64,000 nt of DNA from Lentilactobacillus senioris (GTDB taxonomy: Bacteria > Bacillota > Bacilli > Lactobacillales > Lactobacillaceae). Position numbers and translations under genes: made by a program. Location of the stretch: the NCBI RefSeq assembly GCF_026798195.1, contig NZ_JAPQEZ010000002.1, forward strand, positions 1 through 64,000, read 5' to 3'. This document shows positions 7,737-16,903 of the stretch, one piece after another. Under the pieces are notes generated by a model, which saw only the letters and a program-made list of their open reading frames with translations, ran no database searches and was not told where the DNA came from. Within the stretch, counting starts at the first letter, position 1; every line of letters begins with the position of its first letter.

Positions 7737-9164
7737 TTATTGTTCTTTATACCATGGGTAATGGAAGTTACCTGGGCGGTCAACCCGTTCATAAGTATGG
7801 GCACCGAAGTAATCCCGTTGAGCTTGAAGTAAGTTTTGTGGCAATACTTCTGCCCGGTATGAATCATAGTAAGCAACAGCAGCTGAAAGTGATGGTACTG
7901 GTACACCAGCTTTGGTAGCTAAAATAACTACGTCACGAGCAGCATCTTGATACTTAGCAGCGATATCGGTGAAGTATGGATCTAGCAATAAGTTATCGAG
8001 TTCTGGGTTCTTTTCGTAAGCATTAGTAATGTTTTGAAGGAATTGAGCCCGAATGATACAACCGGCACGCCAAATCTTAGCAAGTTCGCCCATCTTCAAG
8101 TTCCAATCGTATTCTTCAGAAGCAGCCTTTAATTGAGCAAAGCCTTGAGCATAACTCATTACTTTACCGAAGTAGAGGGCTTCACGAACTTTTTCAACGA
8201 TTTCATCTGGGTTGAATTCAACTTCTCCAGAAGGAGCAGGAAGGACTTTAGAAGCCTTAACCCGTTCTTCTTTGATCATTGAAATGAAACGAGCGTAAAC
8301 TGATTCAGTGATTACTGATTGATCAACACCGATTTCAAGGGCGTCTTGTGAACTCCACTTACCAGTACCCTTGTTGGCACCACGATCTAAGATCATGTCA
8401 ACGATTGGGTTATCAGTACCTAAATCATCTTTACGAGTTAAGATATCAGCAGTGATTTCGATCAAGTAACTGTTTAATTCACCTTCATTCCAGTCAGCAA
8501 AAATATCAGCCATTTCTGGAACGGATAAGCCAGCAACGTTACGTAAAATGTTGTAACTTTCGTCAATTAATTCTTCGTCACCATATTCGATACCGTTATG
8601 AACCATCTTAACGTAATGGCCAGCACCGTTAGGGCCGATGTAAGCAACACATGCTTCACCGTCTTCAGGAGCTTTAGCAGCGATTTGGTTCAAGATAGGA
8701 GCTACCAAATCATAAGCTTCCTTTTGACCACCAGGCATAAGGGATGGTCCTTGTAAGGCACCAAGTTCACCACCAGAAACTCCCATACCAATGAAGTTAA
8801 TTCCGGATTTATCTAAACGAGCGTTACGTTCCATTGTATCGTGGAAATTAGTATTCCCACCATCGATTAAAACGTCACCTTTATCAAGAAGGGGAAGTAA
8901 TTCATCAATGACAGCGTCAGTTGGTTTACCAGCCTTAACCATCATGATGATCCGACGTGGAGTTTCCAATGAGTTCACAAAGTCTTCAACTGAGTAGCTA
9001 GGTACCAGTTTCTTTTCACTGTGATCCTTCATTACGTCTTCAGTTTTTGATGCACTACGGTTGTAAATACCAACTGTATAACCGCGACTTTCGATGTTTA
9101 GGGCAAGGTTCTTACCCATGACGGCCATTCCAACAACGCCGATATTTGCTTTTTGATCAGCCAT
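7737..9164 (-). CDS. gnd: 6-phosphogluconate dehydrogenase, decarboxylating
   Basis: A 475-aa cytoplasmic enzyme that oxidises 6-phosphogluconate to ribulose 5-phosphate and CO2 with NADP+, the CO2-releasing step of heterolactic fermentation. The N-terminal Rossmann motif is [15 protein letters not shown], with NRSASKTE after strand two favouring NADP+. Substrate and catalytic segments are visible: [20 protein letters not shown] and [20 protein letters not shown], plus the C-terminal [16 protein letters not shown]. It lies downstream of zwf on the same strand but has its own promoter region with two inverted repeats. Confidence 0.97.
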   Translation of the reverse strand: MADQKANIGVVGMAVMGKNLALNIESRGYTVGIYNRSASKTEDVMKDHSEKKLVPSYSVEDFVNSLETPRRIIMMVKAGKPTDAVIDELLPLLDKGDVLIDGGNTNFHDTMERNARLDKSGINFIGMGVSGGELGALQGPSLMPGGQKEAYDLVAPILNQIAAKAPEDGEACVAYIGPNGAGHYVKMVHNGIEYGDEELIDESYNILRNVAGLSVPEMADIFADWNEGELNSYLIEITADILTRKDDLGTDNPIVDMILDRGANKGTGKWSSQDALEIGVDQSVITESVYARFISMIKEERVKASKVLPAPSGEVEFNPDEIVEKVREALYFGKVMSYAQGFAQLKAASEEYDWNLKMGELAKIWRAGCIIRAQFLQNITNAYEKNPELDNLLLDPYFTDIAAKYQDAARDVVILATKAGVPVPSLSAAVAYYDSYRAEVLPQNLLQAQRDYFGAHTYERVDRPGNFHYPWYKEQ

Positions 9165-9193
9165 TAGATCCCATCCTTTTTAATTATAAAATT

Positions 9194-9234
9194 TGTTACA
9201 TCAGTAGTGTAACACTTCACAATTTAATTGTGAA
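9194..9234 (-). promoter_or_regulatory. two adjacent inverted repeats upstream of gnd
   Basis: TGTTACA-N7-TGTAACA (9194-9214) is a perfect 7-bp inverted repeat. Two bases further is TTCACAATTTAATTGTGAA (9216-9234), a perfect 9-bp palindrome around one central base. They lie 30-70 bases before the gnd start, where repressor or activator sites are expected. The second contains Rex-like TTGTGAA half-sites in everted orientation. The binding proteins are unknown. Confidence 0.6.
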
Positions 9235-9318
9235 ACAAAAACTCATTTTCAGCTGAAATTTCTGAAAACGCTGTGACATTAATTTTACAACTAACTTTAA
9301 GAAAGTAAATAGTTAAAT

Positions 9319-9356
9319 AAAAAAAGCCTATTAGTTGTTACAACTAAAGGCTTTTG
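9319..9356 (-). terminator. zwf terminator
   Basis: On the reverse strand AAAAGCCTTTAGTTGT pairs with ACAACTAATAGGCTTTT, followed by a T run. It separates zwf from gnd, so they are not a simple operon. Confidence 0.8.
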
Positions 9357-9366
9357 GTTATTTAAA

Positions 9367-10836
9367 TTAACGGTTGATCTTGTAAACCCATTGGCGATGG
9401 TCACGAGCTAATAATTCATCTGCAGCTACGGGACCCATTGAACCAGGGATGTAGTTAGGGAAGTTAGGTTGTTGAATATCCCAAACTCGGCGAATTTGAT
9501 CAACAAACTTCCAAGCAGAAGCTACTTCAGCCCAGCTAGAGAAGTTGGTTCCGTCACCCTTTAAAACGTCATGAATCAAACGTTCGTAAGGTTGTGGAGT
9601 GTTCTTTTGGTCTTCCATGTATTCCAGGTCAACTGGTTCTGTATGGAAACCTTGTTCATTATTTTTAGCATTAACGCGTAATGAGAAGCCTTGGTTAGGT
9701 TCAACGAAGATAGTCAAAACGTTATCGTTTAATGGTGTGCTACCACTTTGTGGGAAGGCAAAAATATCTACTAATGGTTTTTTGAAGACAACGTCCACCC
9801 GGGTAAATTTACCAGCTAATTTCTTACCGGTCCGGATGTAAAATGGGGTACCTGACCAGCGGTAGTTATCAAATAATAACTTACCAGCCACAAAAGTTTC
9901 AGTGTTAGAATCGTCAGGAACACCATCTTCTTCACGATAACTCTTGTTAGCATCGTTAGAATCATATTGGCCCCGAACAAAGTTAGCTGAAGCTTCGACC
10001 ACGTCATAAACGCGAAGGCTGCGAAGAGCTTTGACCTTTTCAGAACGAATATCAACATCCTTGAAGGCGACTGGTTGTTCCATGGCTAGCAAACTAACAA
10101 TTTGCATAATGTGGTTTTGCACCATATCTCTAAGGGCCCCAGAATTATCGTAATAACCAGCTCGTTCTTCTACCCCTAAATCTTCAGCCAAGGTGATTTG
10201 GATATTATCGATGTAACGATTGTTCCAAAGGGCTTCGAAAATAGTGTTGCCGAAACGAATAGCTTCGATGTTTTGAATCATTTCTTTGCCAAGGTAATGA
10301 TCGATGCGGAAAATTTGGTCTTCATTAAATGAAGCACTTAATTCATCGTTTAATTGCTTAGCTGATTCGTAATCGCGACCAAATGGTTTTTCGATTACTA
10401 ATCGGTTGAATTCACCGTTTTCAGTTAGCAAGTGTTGAGTTTTAAGGTTTTTAGCTACGGTACCAAAGAAGTTAGGGGCCATGGAAATGTAAAATACCCG
10501 GTTTCCCTTTAAGTCATACTTCTTGTCTAATTCATCAGCCTTTTCACGTAGTACGGAGTAATGCTTAACATCCGTAACGTCGTGAGCTTCATAATAAAAA
10601 TGACTAGCAAAGTCAGCAATTAACTTTTTATCATCACTTTCTTTAGCAACTGATTTAGCTACAAGTTCTTGGAATTCAGCGTCGTTAATTTTGTTACGAG
10701 CAGTACCGATAACTGCAAAGTGATCTTGTAAACTCCCTTTTTCGTAAAGGTTAAATAAGGCTGGGTATAACTTACGGGTAGCAAGGTCCCCAGTTCCTCC
10801 AAATAACATGATTAATGCGCGTCTTTCTTTTGGCAA
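9367..10836 (-). CDS. zwf: Glucose-6-phosphate 1-dehydrogenase
   Basis: A 489-aa cytoplasmic enzyme oxidising glucose 6-phosphate to 6-phosphogluconolactone, feeding gnd. It has the coenzyme motif LFGGTGDLATRKLYPALF at the N-terminus, the active-site signature RIDHYLGKEMIQNI near residue 180, and FYIRTGKKL toward the C-terminus. I prefer the TTG at 10836 because AGGAG is eight bases upstream, giving a protein that begins at the coenzyme motif. The ATG at 10881 lacks a ribosome site and lies near a possible -10 element. Confidence 0.95.
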   Translation of the reverse strand: MPKERRALIMLFGGTGDLATRKLYPALFNLYEKGSLQDHFAVIGTARNKINDAEFQELVAKSVAKESDDKKLIADFASHFYYEAHDVTDVKHYSVLREKADELDKKYDLKGNRVFYISMAPNFFGTVAKNLKTQHLLTENGEFNRLVIEKPFGRDYESAKQLNDELSASFNEDQIFRIDHYLGKEMIQNIEAIRFGNTIFEALWNNRYIDNIQITLAEDLGVEERAGYYDNSGALRDMVQNHIMQIVSLLAMEQPVAFKDVDIRSEKVKALRSLRVYDVVEASANFVRGQYDSNDANKSYREEDGVPDDSNTETFVAGKLLFDNYRWSGTPFYIRTGKKLAGKFTRVDVVFKKPLVDIFAFPQSGSTPLNDNVLTIFVEPNQGFSLRVNAKNNEQGFHTEPVDLEYMEDQKNTPQPYERLIHDVLKGDGTNFSSWAEVASAWKFVDQIRRVWDIQQPNFPNYIPGSMGPVAADELLARDHRQWVYKINR

Positions 10837-11079
10837 ATCGTTCACTCCTATCTCATCATTATTAACTAAGTAGAGCGGCATATATATGTCTATACCATTC
10901 AGAAAATATTATATACCAGAAAGCGGTTTAACAAAAGGGTGAACTTTAATTATTCAAAGTCGAACGGATTGTTAAGAAATCTATAAAGAACCAAGGAGTT
11001 TAGTAAAATATAATGAAATATGCTAACAAGGTAGTTATAATTAGCTTTGAAAAAAATTTTGACGAAGGAGTCATTTAGA

Positions 11080-11829
11080 ATGAAGAAATTCAAACTTGCA
11101 TCATTTATTGCCGCTTTGGCTGTTGCTCTTTTCGTTGGTACTACTGCTGCCAGCGCTAAAACTGCATCACCTTCACTTAGTGTTAATCCAGTGGTAAACA
11201 ATTCAAAAACGGTTACTGGAAAGGCAACTAAAGGAGTCGGGATTGTTGTTCGGACTGGTAGAGGCTCAGCTGGCAAAACGCTTGCTAAGTCGACTGCTTC
11301 CAAAACTACCGGAAAATATACTGTTAAATTAAAGTCAGCTGTTAAGACTAACCAAAAACTTTATGTTTATGCTCGTCGTTCATCTACTTCTTACTTCTAC
11401 CGGATCGTTACGGTTCAAGCAAAAGCAGCTAACACATCTAACACTTCAAAAACCGACTCATCTTCTGCATCAAGCAACAAAACCAGTAACGTAAACATTG
11501 CTACTCCTACTGGAACTTGGAAATCAAACAGCCACAACGGCTACAACTTGGTATATTCATTTAGCCAATCTAAAGGTTTCAACTCTTACCTCTACAAGAA
11601 TGGTAAAAAAGTGAAGAACGTTGTCCGTTACGCATCATATAATGTTAAAGCTAACTCACCACAATTCTGGCAAATTAGCTACAAGGCAAAGGGTAGCAAG
11701 ACTACTAAGAAGTTCTACATTCACTTCAGTAGCAACAAACGTTTCTACTTAGTTAACAGTAACGAAAAAGTTACTAAACAAAGTATTGCTGGTCGTCCAG
11801 CCGCAACTTACTACTTTAACTTGAAGTAA
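11080..11829 (+). CDS. Secreted protein with Ig-like domain and Ser/Thr linker
   Basis: A 249-aa exported protein. A classical signal peptide (MKKFKLASFIAALAVALFVG, cleavage probably after ASA) is followed by an Ig-like beta domain (about 30-105; TVTGKATKGVGIVVRTG and TGKYTVKL), a Ser/Thr/Asn linker and a basic, aromatic C-terminal domain rich in Tyr, Ser and Lys. There is no LPXTG anchor; attachment by charge to the wall is possible. ATG at 11080 has AAGGAG upstream. It is monocistronic with its own terminator. The specific role is unknown. Confidence 0.8.
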   Translation: MKKFKLASFIAALAVALFVGTTAASAKTASPSLSVNPVVNNSKTVTGKATKGVGIVVRTGRGSAGKTLAKSTASKTTGKYTVKLKSAVKTNQKLYVYARRSSTSYFYRIVTVQAKAANTSNTSKTDSSSASSNKTSNVNIATPTGTWKSNSHNGYNLVYSFSQSKGFNSYLYKNGKKVKNVVRYASYNVKANSPQFWQISYKAKGSKTTKKFYIHFSSNKRFYLVNSNEKVTKQSIAGRPAATYYFNLK

Positions 11830-11850
11830 TTTAAGTTGAACTAATCAAAA

Positions 11851-11891
11851 ATGAGAACTGGCTCTTTTAAAAGAGTCAGTTCTTATTTTTT
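11851..11891 (+). terminator. terminator after secreted protein gene
   Basis: GAACTGGCTCTTTT and AAAAGAGTCAGTTC pair with one G-U and are followed by a T run. Confidence 0.85.
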
Positions 11892-11983
11892 GTTTTGGTT
11901 AAAACTTACTTCTCCCTGATTTGTTGCTTAAAGTATGCGACAATAAGAACAGGAGAATAATCAGAAAGAAGGTTTGATAAAAA

Positions 11984-13153
11984 GTGATAAAGCAACGGAC
12001 TGAAATTCGCTTTAGCTCGGTGTTAATCTATTCGCTACTTTTGAATGCTGGCTCGGCTTTCTTATGGCCGCTGGTAACGGTGTATATGCATAATTATCTA
12101 CATAAATCGTTAACTTTAGCTGGAGTCACGCTGTTTTTAATGTCAATGTTTATGGTGTTAGGAAACTACGTGGGGGGCTTATTATTTGATCGGTGGTCGC
12201 CATATAAAACGGCGATTATTAGTGTGTTAATGTCTACGATCGGAATTGTTACCTTAATTTTTGCCCATGATTGGCCAGTTTTTGGAATTATGTTAATGTT
12301 CGTTGGATTTGGTGACGGGGCTTGCTTGACGTTATTAAATTCGTATTCGGCAACTATTAAGAGTCGTTCGACTAGAACGGTGTTTAACATTTTATACATG
12401 GGGACCAACCTGGGGGTAGTGATCGGGACTTTGTTAGTTGGTTTCTTGCTGGCTAAAGGAGTAACCGTGGTCTTTACGGTTGCTGCCGTTTTTTATTTAA
12501 TTTTATTGTTTATCACCATTGTGGATTTCAACGTTAAATTTGAACGAACGGCTGGTGAAAAGAAGAATACGGGTCACGTAAAGGGTAAGTTAAACAGTTT
12601 AGTCCTTTTGATTTGTTTTGTAGTCCTAACTTTATATATGGCCTACGCTTTATGGGAAAGTGTCCTTTCCGTTCATATGACTAGTTTAGGAATTTCGTTT
12701 GAAAAGTATAGTCTCTTATGGACTTTAAATGGTCTCATGATTGTTACCTTGCAACCAATTGCTAACCGGGTTGGCAGTCATTTCAAATTGAGTTCGCAAA
12801 CTTATGTCGGCGTAGCATTATTTGGCCTCTCGTTTTTGGCACTGAGTTTTGCCAAAGAGTATTCAGCGTTCGTAATTGTGATGATTACTACCACCTTAGG
12901 TGAAATTATTGGCTTTCCGGGAATTCCAGCCTGGATTGATACTTTATCTACGCCGGAACAACGGGGAACTTATCAAGGGATGTTCAACGTCTTTGTTTCT
13001 GCCGGGCGGGCGATCGGTCCAGTTTACGGTGGCCTTTTGCTTCAACATTCTACTTATCAAGTACTCTTTACTAGTAGTGCGGCCTTGATAATGATTTTCT
13101 TGGTATTACTAATGATTAAAAATCGGCGAAACACCAAGCAACTAAGCCATTAG
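11984..13153 (+). CDS. MFS efflux-type transporter
   Basis: A 389-aa membrane protein with about 12 helices and the major facilitator fold, resembling the multidrug-efflux (MdtG/YqjV-like) branch. The loop 2-3 motif reads GGLLFDRWSPYKTAI, where the Asp-Arg pair is typical. PGIPAWIDTLSTPEQRGTYQ and GRAIGPVYGGLL mark the second half. The start is GTG at 11984 with AAGAAGG upstream. It is single-gene, convergent with nrdI, and has no neighbour that reveals its substrate. Confidence 0.85.
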   Translation: MIKQRTEIRFSSVLIYSLLLNAGSAFLWPLVTVYMHNYLHKSLTLAGVTLFLMSMFMVLGNYVGGLLFDRWSPYKTAIISVLMSTIGIVTLIFAHDWPVFGIMLMFVGFGDGACLTLLNSYSATIKSRSTRTVFNILYMGTNLGVVIGTLLVGFLLAKGVTVVFTVAAVFYLILLFITIVDFNVKFERTAGEKKNTGHVKGKLNSLVLLICFVVLTLYMAYALWESVLSVHMTSLGISFEKYSLLWTLNGLMIVTLQPIANRVGSHFKLSSQTYVGVALFGLSFLALSFAKEYSAFVIVMITTTLGEIIGFPGIPAWIDTLSTPEQRGTYQGMFNVFVSAGRAIGPVYGGLLLQHSTYQVLFTSSAALIMIFLVLLMIKNRRNTKQLSH

Positions 13154-13160
13154 TTAATAA

Positions 13161-13200
13161 TAAAAACAAGCTAATATCAAAAGATATTAGCTTGTTTTTA
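13161..13200. terminator. bidirectional terminator, MFS / nrdI
   Basis: AAAAACAAGCTAATATC and GATATTAGCTTGTTTTT form a long perfect stem with T tracts on both strands. Confidence 0.9.
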
Positions 13201-13202
13201 TT

Positions 13203-13670
13203 TTACTTAGAATGTTTATTAGTTTCTGCAATTAAAATTTGATAAATTCGTTCAACATCCCGACCGGTACCGCGTAATTCGAAGTCCGCAATGAATGGAG
13301 CATCGAATGCTTCAGCATAGCGACGGGCCGTTAGACAGTATTGTTCGTTAAAGTTGCGATTGCCACTTCCAATAACTCCCCAACAGTATTTGGCGTTATC
13401 ACCGTAAGCGAGATACTCGCCAAAACTGTTAGTCATTAACTCCGTTACGCCAGAATCAATTCCGTTACCGCCAGTTAAGTAGGTCGGTACGGAGATGAAG
13501 TAGGGGATGGTTTCATTTTCAAAATCAGATTGATCTGAAATTTCTTTAAGCTCTACCTGAGGGAAAGAACTATTTTGATCATGCATCCCATTGGCGTAAT
13601 TTTGTAATTTATCCGCAAATGAGCGGGTATTTCCTTCTATAGAAATATAGAGTAATCTAATTGGTTCCAA
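13203..13670 (-). CDS. nrdI: NrdI flavodoxin (class Ib ribonucleotide reductase activase)
   Basis: A 155-aa flavodoxin-like protein with the FMN phosphate loop SIEGNTRSFADKL at the N-terminus and the NrdI signature GVIGSGNRNFNEQYC around residue 105. NrdI supplies the oxidant that assembles the dimanganese-tyrosyl cofactor of NrdF. The start is TTG at 13670, with AAGGAGG seven bases upstream. No nrdE, nrdF or nrdH lies beside it, so it acts in trans; class III nrdDG lies at 42 kb. Confidence 0.9.
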   Translation of the reverse strand: MEPIRLLYISIEGNTRSFADKLQNYANGMHDQNSSFPQVELKEISDQSDFENETIPYFISVPTYLTGGNGIDSGVTELMTNSFGEYLAYGDNAKYCWGVIGSGNRNFNEQYCLTARRYAEAFDAPFIADFELRGTGRDVERIYQILIAETNKHSK

Positions 13671-13733
13671 AGTGGCTCCTCCTTTTAGCGGCAGACATTT
13701 TATTTCATGTTAGCATACTTTTTGTAATTAAGG

Positions 13734-16700
13734 TTAAAAGTTGTCTGACTTTTTCGGCCGTCTAATTCTAAGAACTAAGCGTAAAATTACTAGTCCGCCA
13801 AAGATGATCCAAGCAATGATGGTGGCAATTTTACCAATCTGTAATCCCGGGGTCGTGTAGGTTAATTTAATTTGATGTTTTCCAGCAGGCATACGAGCGC
13901 CAACGAAGCCTTTGTTAACTACAAAGGTGCTGGCTTTTTGGCCATCAATGGTGAGTTGCCAACCAGTGGAATAAGGAATGGAACTAACCATGATGCCACT
14001 CTTTTGATTATTGGCAGTTCCAGTAACCGTATTTTGATCTACGTTTAAGTTAGTTAAGCCCGTCTTTTTCAGTTTTTGCATTTGAGTATCATATTGTTTG
14101 TTAAATGGCATAGCTATTAGTTTAGCACTCTTGAATTTTAGACCCTTAACGGCGGTAAAGTTAAGATCGACTTTTCGACGTGTCTTATTGGAATAACCTA
14201 GATTGAGAGTGACTGATTTAATAGGTTGGTAATTTGAGAGACTAGTATATGGGTATTGAGAAAAACCGGTATTGTTGTTAAAGGTTTTGGCCGTTAAATT
14301 ATAAGCTGCATAATTGGGATATAAGAAGTTATTTCGCTGATCTGTAATTTGTGCCATTTTAGAATAGTTGGTGTTGTTGAGAATATGGTTGTTAGTATCG
14401 ATATTATTTTTATCTTGAACTGTATTATCGTCAATAGAAATACCATCTAATACTAAGTAAAGTTCGGCGTTTTTAGTTTGATTAGGATTATTCACATTCA
14501 ATGTATACTTTAGCTGATGTCCGTTGCTATCAGATATCATTTCTTTTAAACTATTAGCATTTTGGCGTTTGTTTTGTTGAATCAGCAATTTATTTTGGCT
14601 AATTAGTTTATCAGTTTTAGTAGAATTACTATCTAAATTTAATTGAGCATGATTACCATCTAATGCTTTTTCAATTGTTTGAGAATTTTTCCCTAAAAGG
14701 CCTAAACGAGAAGCTGCTAATTGTTGCTGAGAGTCAATTACTCTATTTGTGTTTACTTGAACGCTATACTTGATATTCTTTTTTGGTGATTTGTATTTTA
14801 ATTCAGCAGTTTGATTTTTGGGTTCTGAAACCTGGGCTCCTTGAGTCATAGCTCGTTCCCGATCTAAACCGTCCATCTTATTAAAGACATTATCAGAGAT
14901 AGTTTGATTTTGGGTGTAGATAAGAGGTAATGCATTATTTGTTTTCACCAAAACAGTGTTGTATGGGTTATCAACATAATGTGAATAGTTTTTAATAGAT
15001 TTGGCTTGGAAAGTTTTAATTTTACCATCTGCATCTTTAACTGGTTGATAACCGTAGGGAACAGCATCATCTAATTTGTTTGCTTTTACATAGAAATATT
15101 TAACTCCAAGTAGGTTATTAGCTGCAGTTCGATAATCATTTTCAGCTAAAGGAGTATTAAAGGAAAACTGACTATTTGCAATTGCAGTTGAAAAATCACC
15201 TATATAACCATTTTGGAGGGTAAGGTAGGAGGATTCATCATTAACTCCGCTGTTCATTCCTATATTTGTATTAGTATTTGTAAAGTTAGACACAGAACCC
15301 GGTAGATAGTGATTCATAAGTGCGGTTCTGAAAAATCCAGTTTGTTTAGCTACATACTTGTTGGCACCATTATAGTAATTATTGCTGTACTGTTGAGCTA
15401 ATCCCTTATTTAATTGAGAACTAACTGCTGAACCACTGTTTAAACTATATGTGCCTAAGATATTGGTAAAGAGATTAAATGTAACTAATACTCCTATCAC
15501 AATGCCACTGGTAGTTTTACTCCAACCAAACATGATAGACATCATAATTACAATAAGGGTCAATAACAAAAGACCGTAAGAAATGTACTCATGGTGTTGA
15601 AGATTTAAAATGCCACCGTGACCTAACCAAACTAAAAAGATGAGTAGGATAGAAGTTACTAAAAAGGTTGCGATATCACTGCCAGAGAGAGTATTGACAT
15701 TATCAACTAAAATCATTGCAGCAAAACTAAACCCTAATACTCCTAATAATGCCCACCGATTAGAGGGAGCTGATAGACCATTGAAAATAGCACCTACAGC
15801 TGGGATTAAAATTCCAATTAAAACGATTAAGTTACCAATGTTTAACCATAAATGTTCCCGGAAATGCTTAAAGGAATACACAACTCCTAAGAATGAAATA
15901 GAACTAACTCCGATAATTAACCAGAAATTTAATGATCCGATATTTAAGATACTATTAGGGATTCCTAGGTAATATTGTGGTGTATAAAATAGTAATCCAC
16001 TTGCAAATTTTCCAGAAATTCGAGTAGATTTTAGTGCAAACAAAACAGTTGGCAGGAATACTAATAGGCCCATTAAGGCACCTAAAATTCCGCCAGCAAA
16101 CATACGTCCTACGGAACGCCACAACTTGAATTGATCTTGTTTAAAGCAACTACCAATGCGGATTAGCGCATAAATACCAGTAGCAATGGCTAGCATCCAT
16201 GCAAAGTAGAAATTCCCAAGAATTACCAAAAAGACCGCTAATGAAAACGGTAAGAATGAATGGTTATTAACGATTCGATCAATTCCGTAGGCCAATAGTG
16301 GAAAGAAGATCATTGGTAATAAAAAGAAGGGGTGATGTAGGCTGGAATATAAAACAAAGCCGGCAAAGGTATAAGATAATGTACCAATTAATTTGCTAGG
16401 TTTACTAAATTTGTAACTGGTGGTGTATAACAGAAACGCCAATCCAATACAGTAAAGACGTAATAAAATCAAAGCACCGTAAGCAAACTCGATGCTATTT
16501 TTAGGGAAGAAGATAATTAAGTAGTTAAAAAGATCTCCAATTACATAGTACGAAAAATTAGTTAATTGGTCGGCCCCTAAGCCTAATGACCAATCCCAAT
16601 GGGTAAAACCAGCGCTAGGATTACTAATGAAGTGTTCTAACATTGAACGAAGTTGGGTTAGGATGGGAAAATGTTGTGCCATCCCGTCTTTAAACCAAAC

Positions 16701-16808
16701 GAAAGATTTATCTGCCATCGCTAGACAAACAAACATAGTTCCAGCCAGTAAAGCAAAAGCAATGGTATATGGGATTATCAGCGGGGTTTTTTTGAATATG
16801 TTTTTCAA
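13734..16808 (-). CDS. YfhO-family polytopic membrane protein (1024 aa)
   Basis: A large membrane protein with roughly a dozen helices in the first 500 residues, a long extracytoplasmic region (about 500-960) and a final helix with a basic tail. It matches the YfhO family (GT-C fold), implicated in glycosylating lipoteichoic or other wall polymers. The N-terminal DGMAQHFPILTQLRSML after the first helix and the C-terminal IPYSTGWQLTIDGQK are characteristic. The start is the TTG at 16808 with GGAGG seven bases before; a start at 16868 would add residues overlapping the preceding terminator. A second family member is at 61.4 kb. Confidence 0.9.
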   Translation of the reverse strand: MKNIFKKTPLIIPYTIAFALLAGTMFVCLAMADKSFVWFKDGMAQHFPILTQLRSMLEHFISNPSAGFTHWDWSLGLGADQLTNFSYYVIGDLFNYLIIFFPKNSIEFAYGALILLRLYCIGLAFLLYTTSYKFSKPSKLIGTLSYTFAGFVLYSSLHHPFFLLPMIFFPLLAYGIDRIVNNHSFLPFSLAVFLVILGNFYFAWMLAIATGIYALIRIGSCFKQDQFKLWRSVGRMFAGGILGALMGLLVFLPTVLFALKSTRISGKFASGLLFYTPQYYLGIPNSILNIGSLNFWLIIGVSSISFLGVVYSFKHFREHLWLNIGNLIVLIGILIPAVGAIFNGLSAPSNRWALLGVLGFSFAAMILVDNVNTLSGSDIATFLVTSILLIFLVWLGHGGILNLQHHEYISYGLLLLTLIVIMMSIMFGWSKTTSGIVIGVLVTFNLFTNILGTYSLNSGSAVSSQLNKGLAQQYSNNYYNGANKYVAKQTGFFRTALMNHYLPGSVSNFTNTNTNIGMNSGVNDESSYLTLQNGYIGDFSTAIANSQFSFNTPLAENDYRTAANNLLGVKYFYVKANKLDDAVPYGYQPVKDADGKIKTFQAKSIKNYSHYVDNPYNTVLVKTNNALPLIYTQNQTISDNVFNKMDGLDRERAMTQGAQVSEPKNQTAELKYKSPKKNIKYSVQVNTNRVIDSQQQLAASRLGLLGKNSQTIEKALDGNHAQLNLDSNSTKTDKLISQNKLLIQQNKRQNANSLKEMISDSNGHQLKYTLNVNNPNQTKNAELYLVLDGISIDDNTVQDKNNIDTNNHILNNTNYSKMAQITDQRNNFLYPNYAAYNLTAKTFNNNTGFSQYPYTSLSNYQPIKSVTLNLGYSNKTRRKVDLNFTAVKGLKFKSAKLIAMPFNKQYDTQMQKLKKTGLTNLNVDQNTVTGTANNQKSGIMVSSIPYSTGWQLTIDGQKASTFVVNKGFVGARMPAGKHQIKLTYTTPGLQIGKIATIIAWIIFGGLVILRLVLRIRRPKKSDNF

Positions 16809-16850
16809 AATGGGTTCCTCCAGGTAAAAACCTAATGAATTCTGTATTAA

Positions 16851-16879
16851 TAAAAAATGCTGGAGCAAGCCCCAGCATA
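16851..16879 (-). terminator. terminator of the CorC-like gene
   Basis: Reverse-strand ATGCTGG and CCAGCAT form a stem around a short loop and are followed by TTTTTTA. Confidence 0.8.
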
Positions 16880-16903
16880 AGATTTACTCTTGATTATTCG
16901 TAT

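Noticed and set aside
9194-9214. TGTTACA-N7-TGTAACA as a GlnR box
   Set aside because: GlnR sites are TGTNA-N7-TNACA; here the spacing between the matching bases is 11, four too long.
10918-10931. cre site between zwf and the secreted protein gene
   Set aside because: Two mismatches, including a conserved end position, and no clear promoter overlap.
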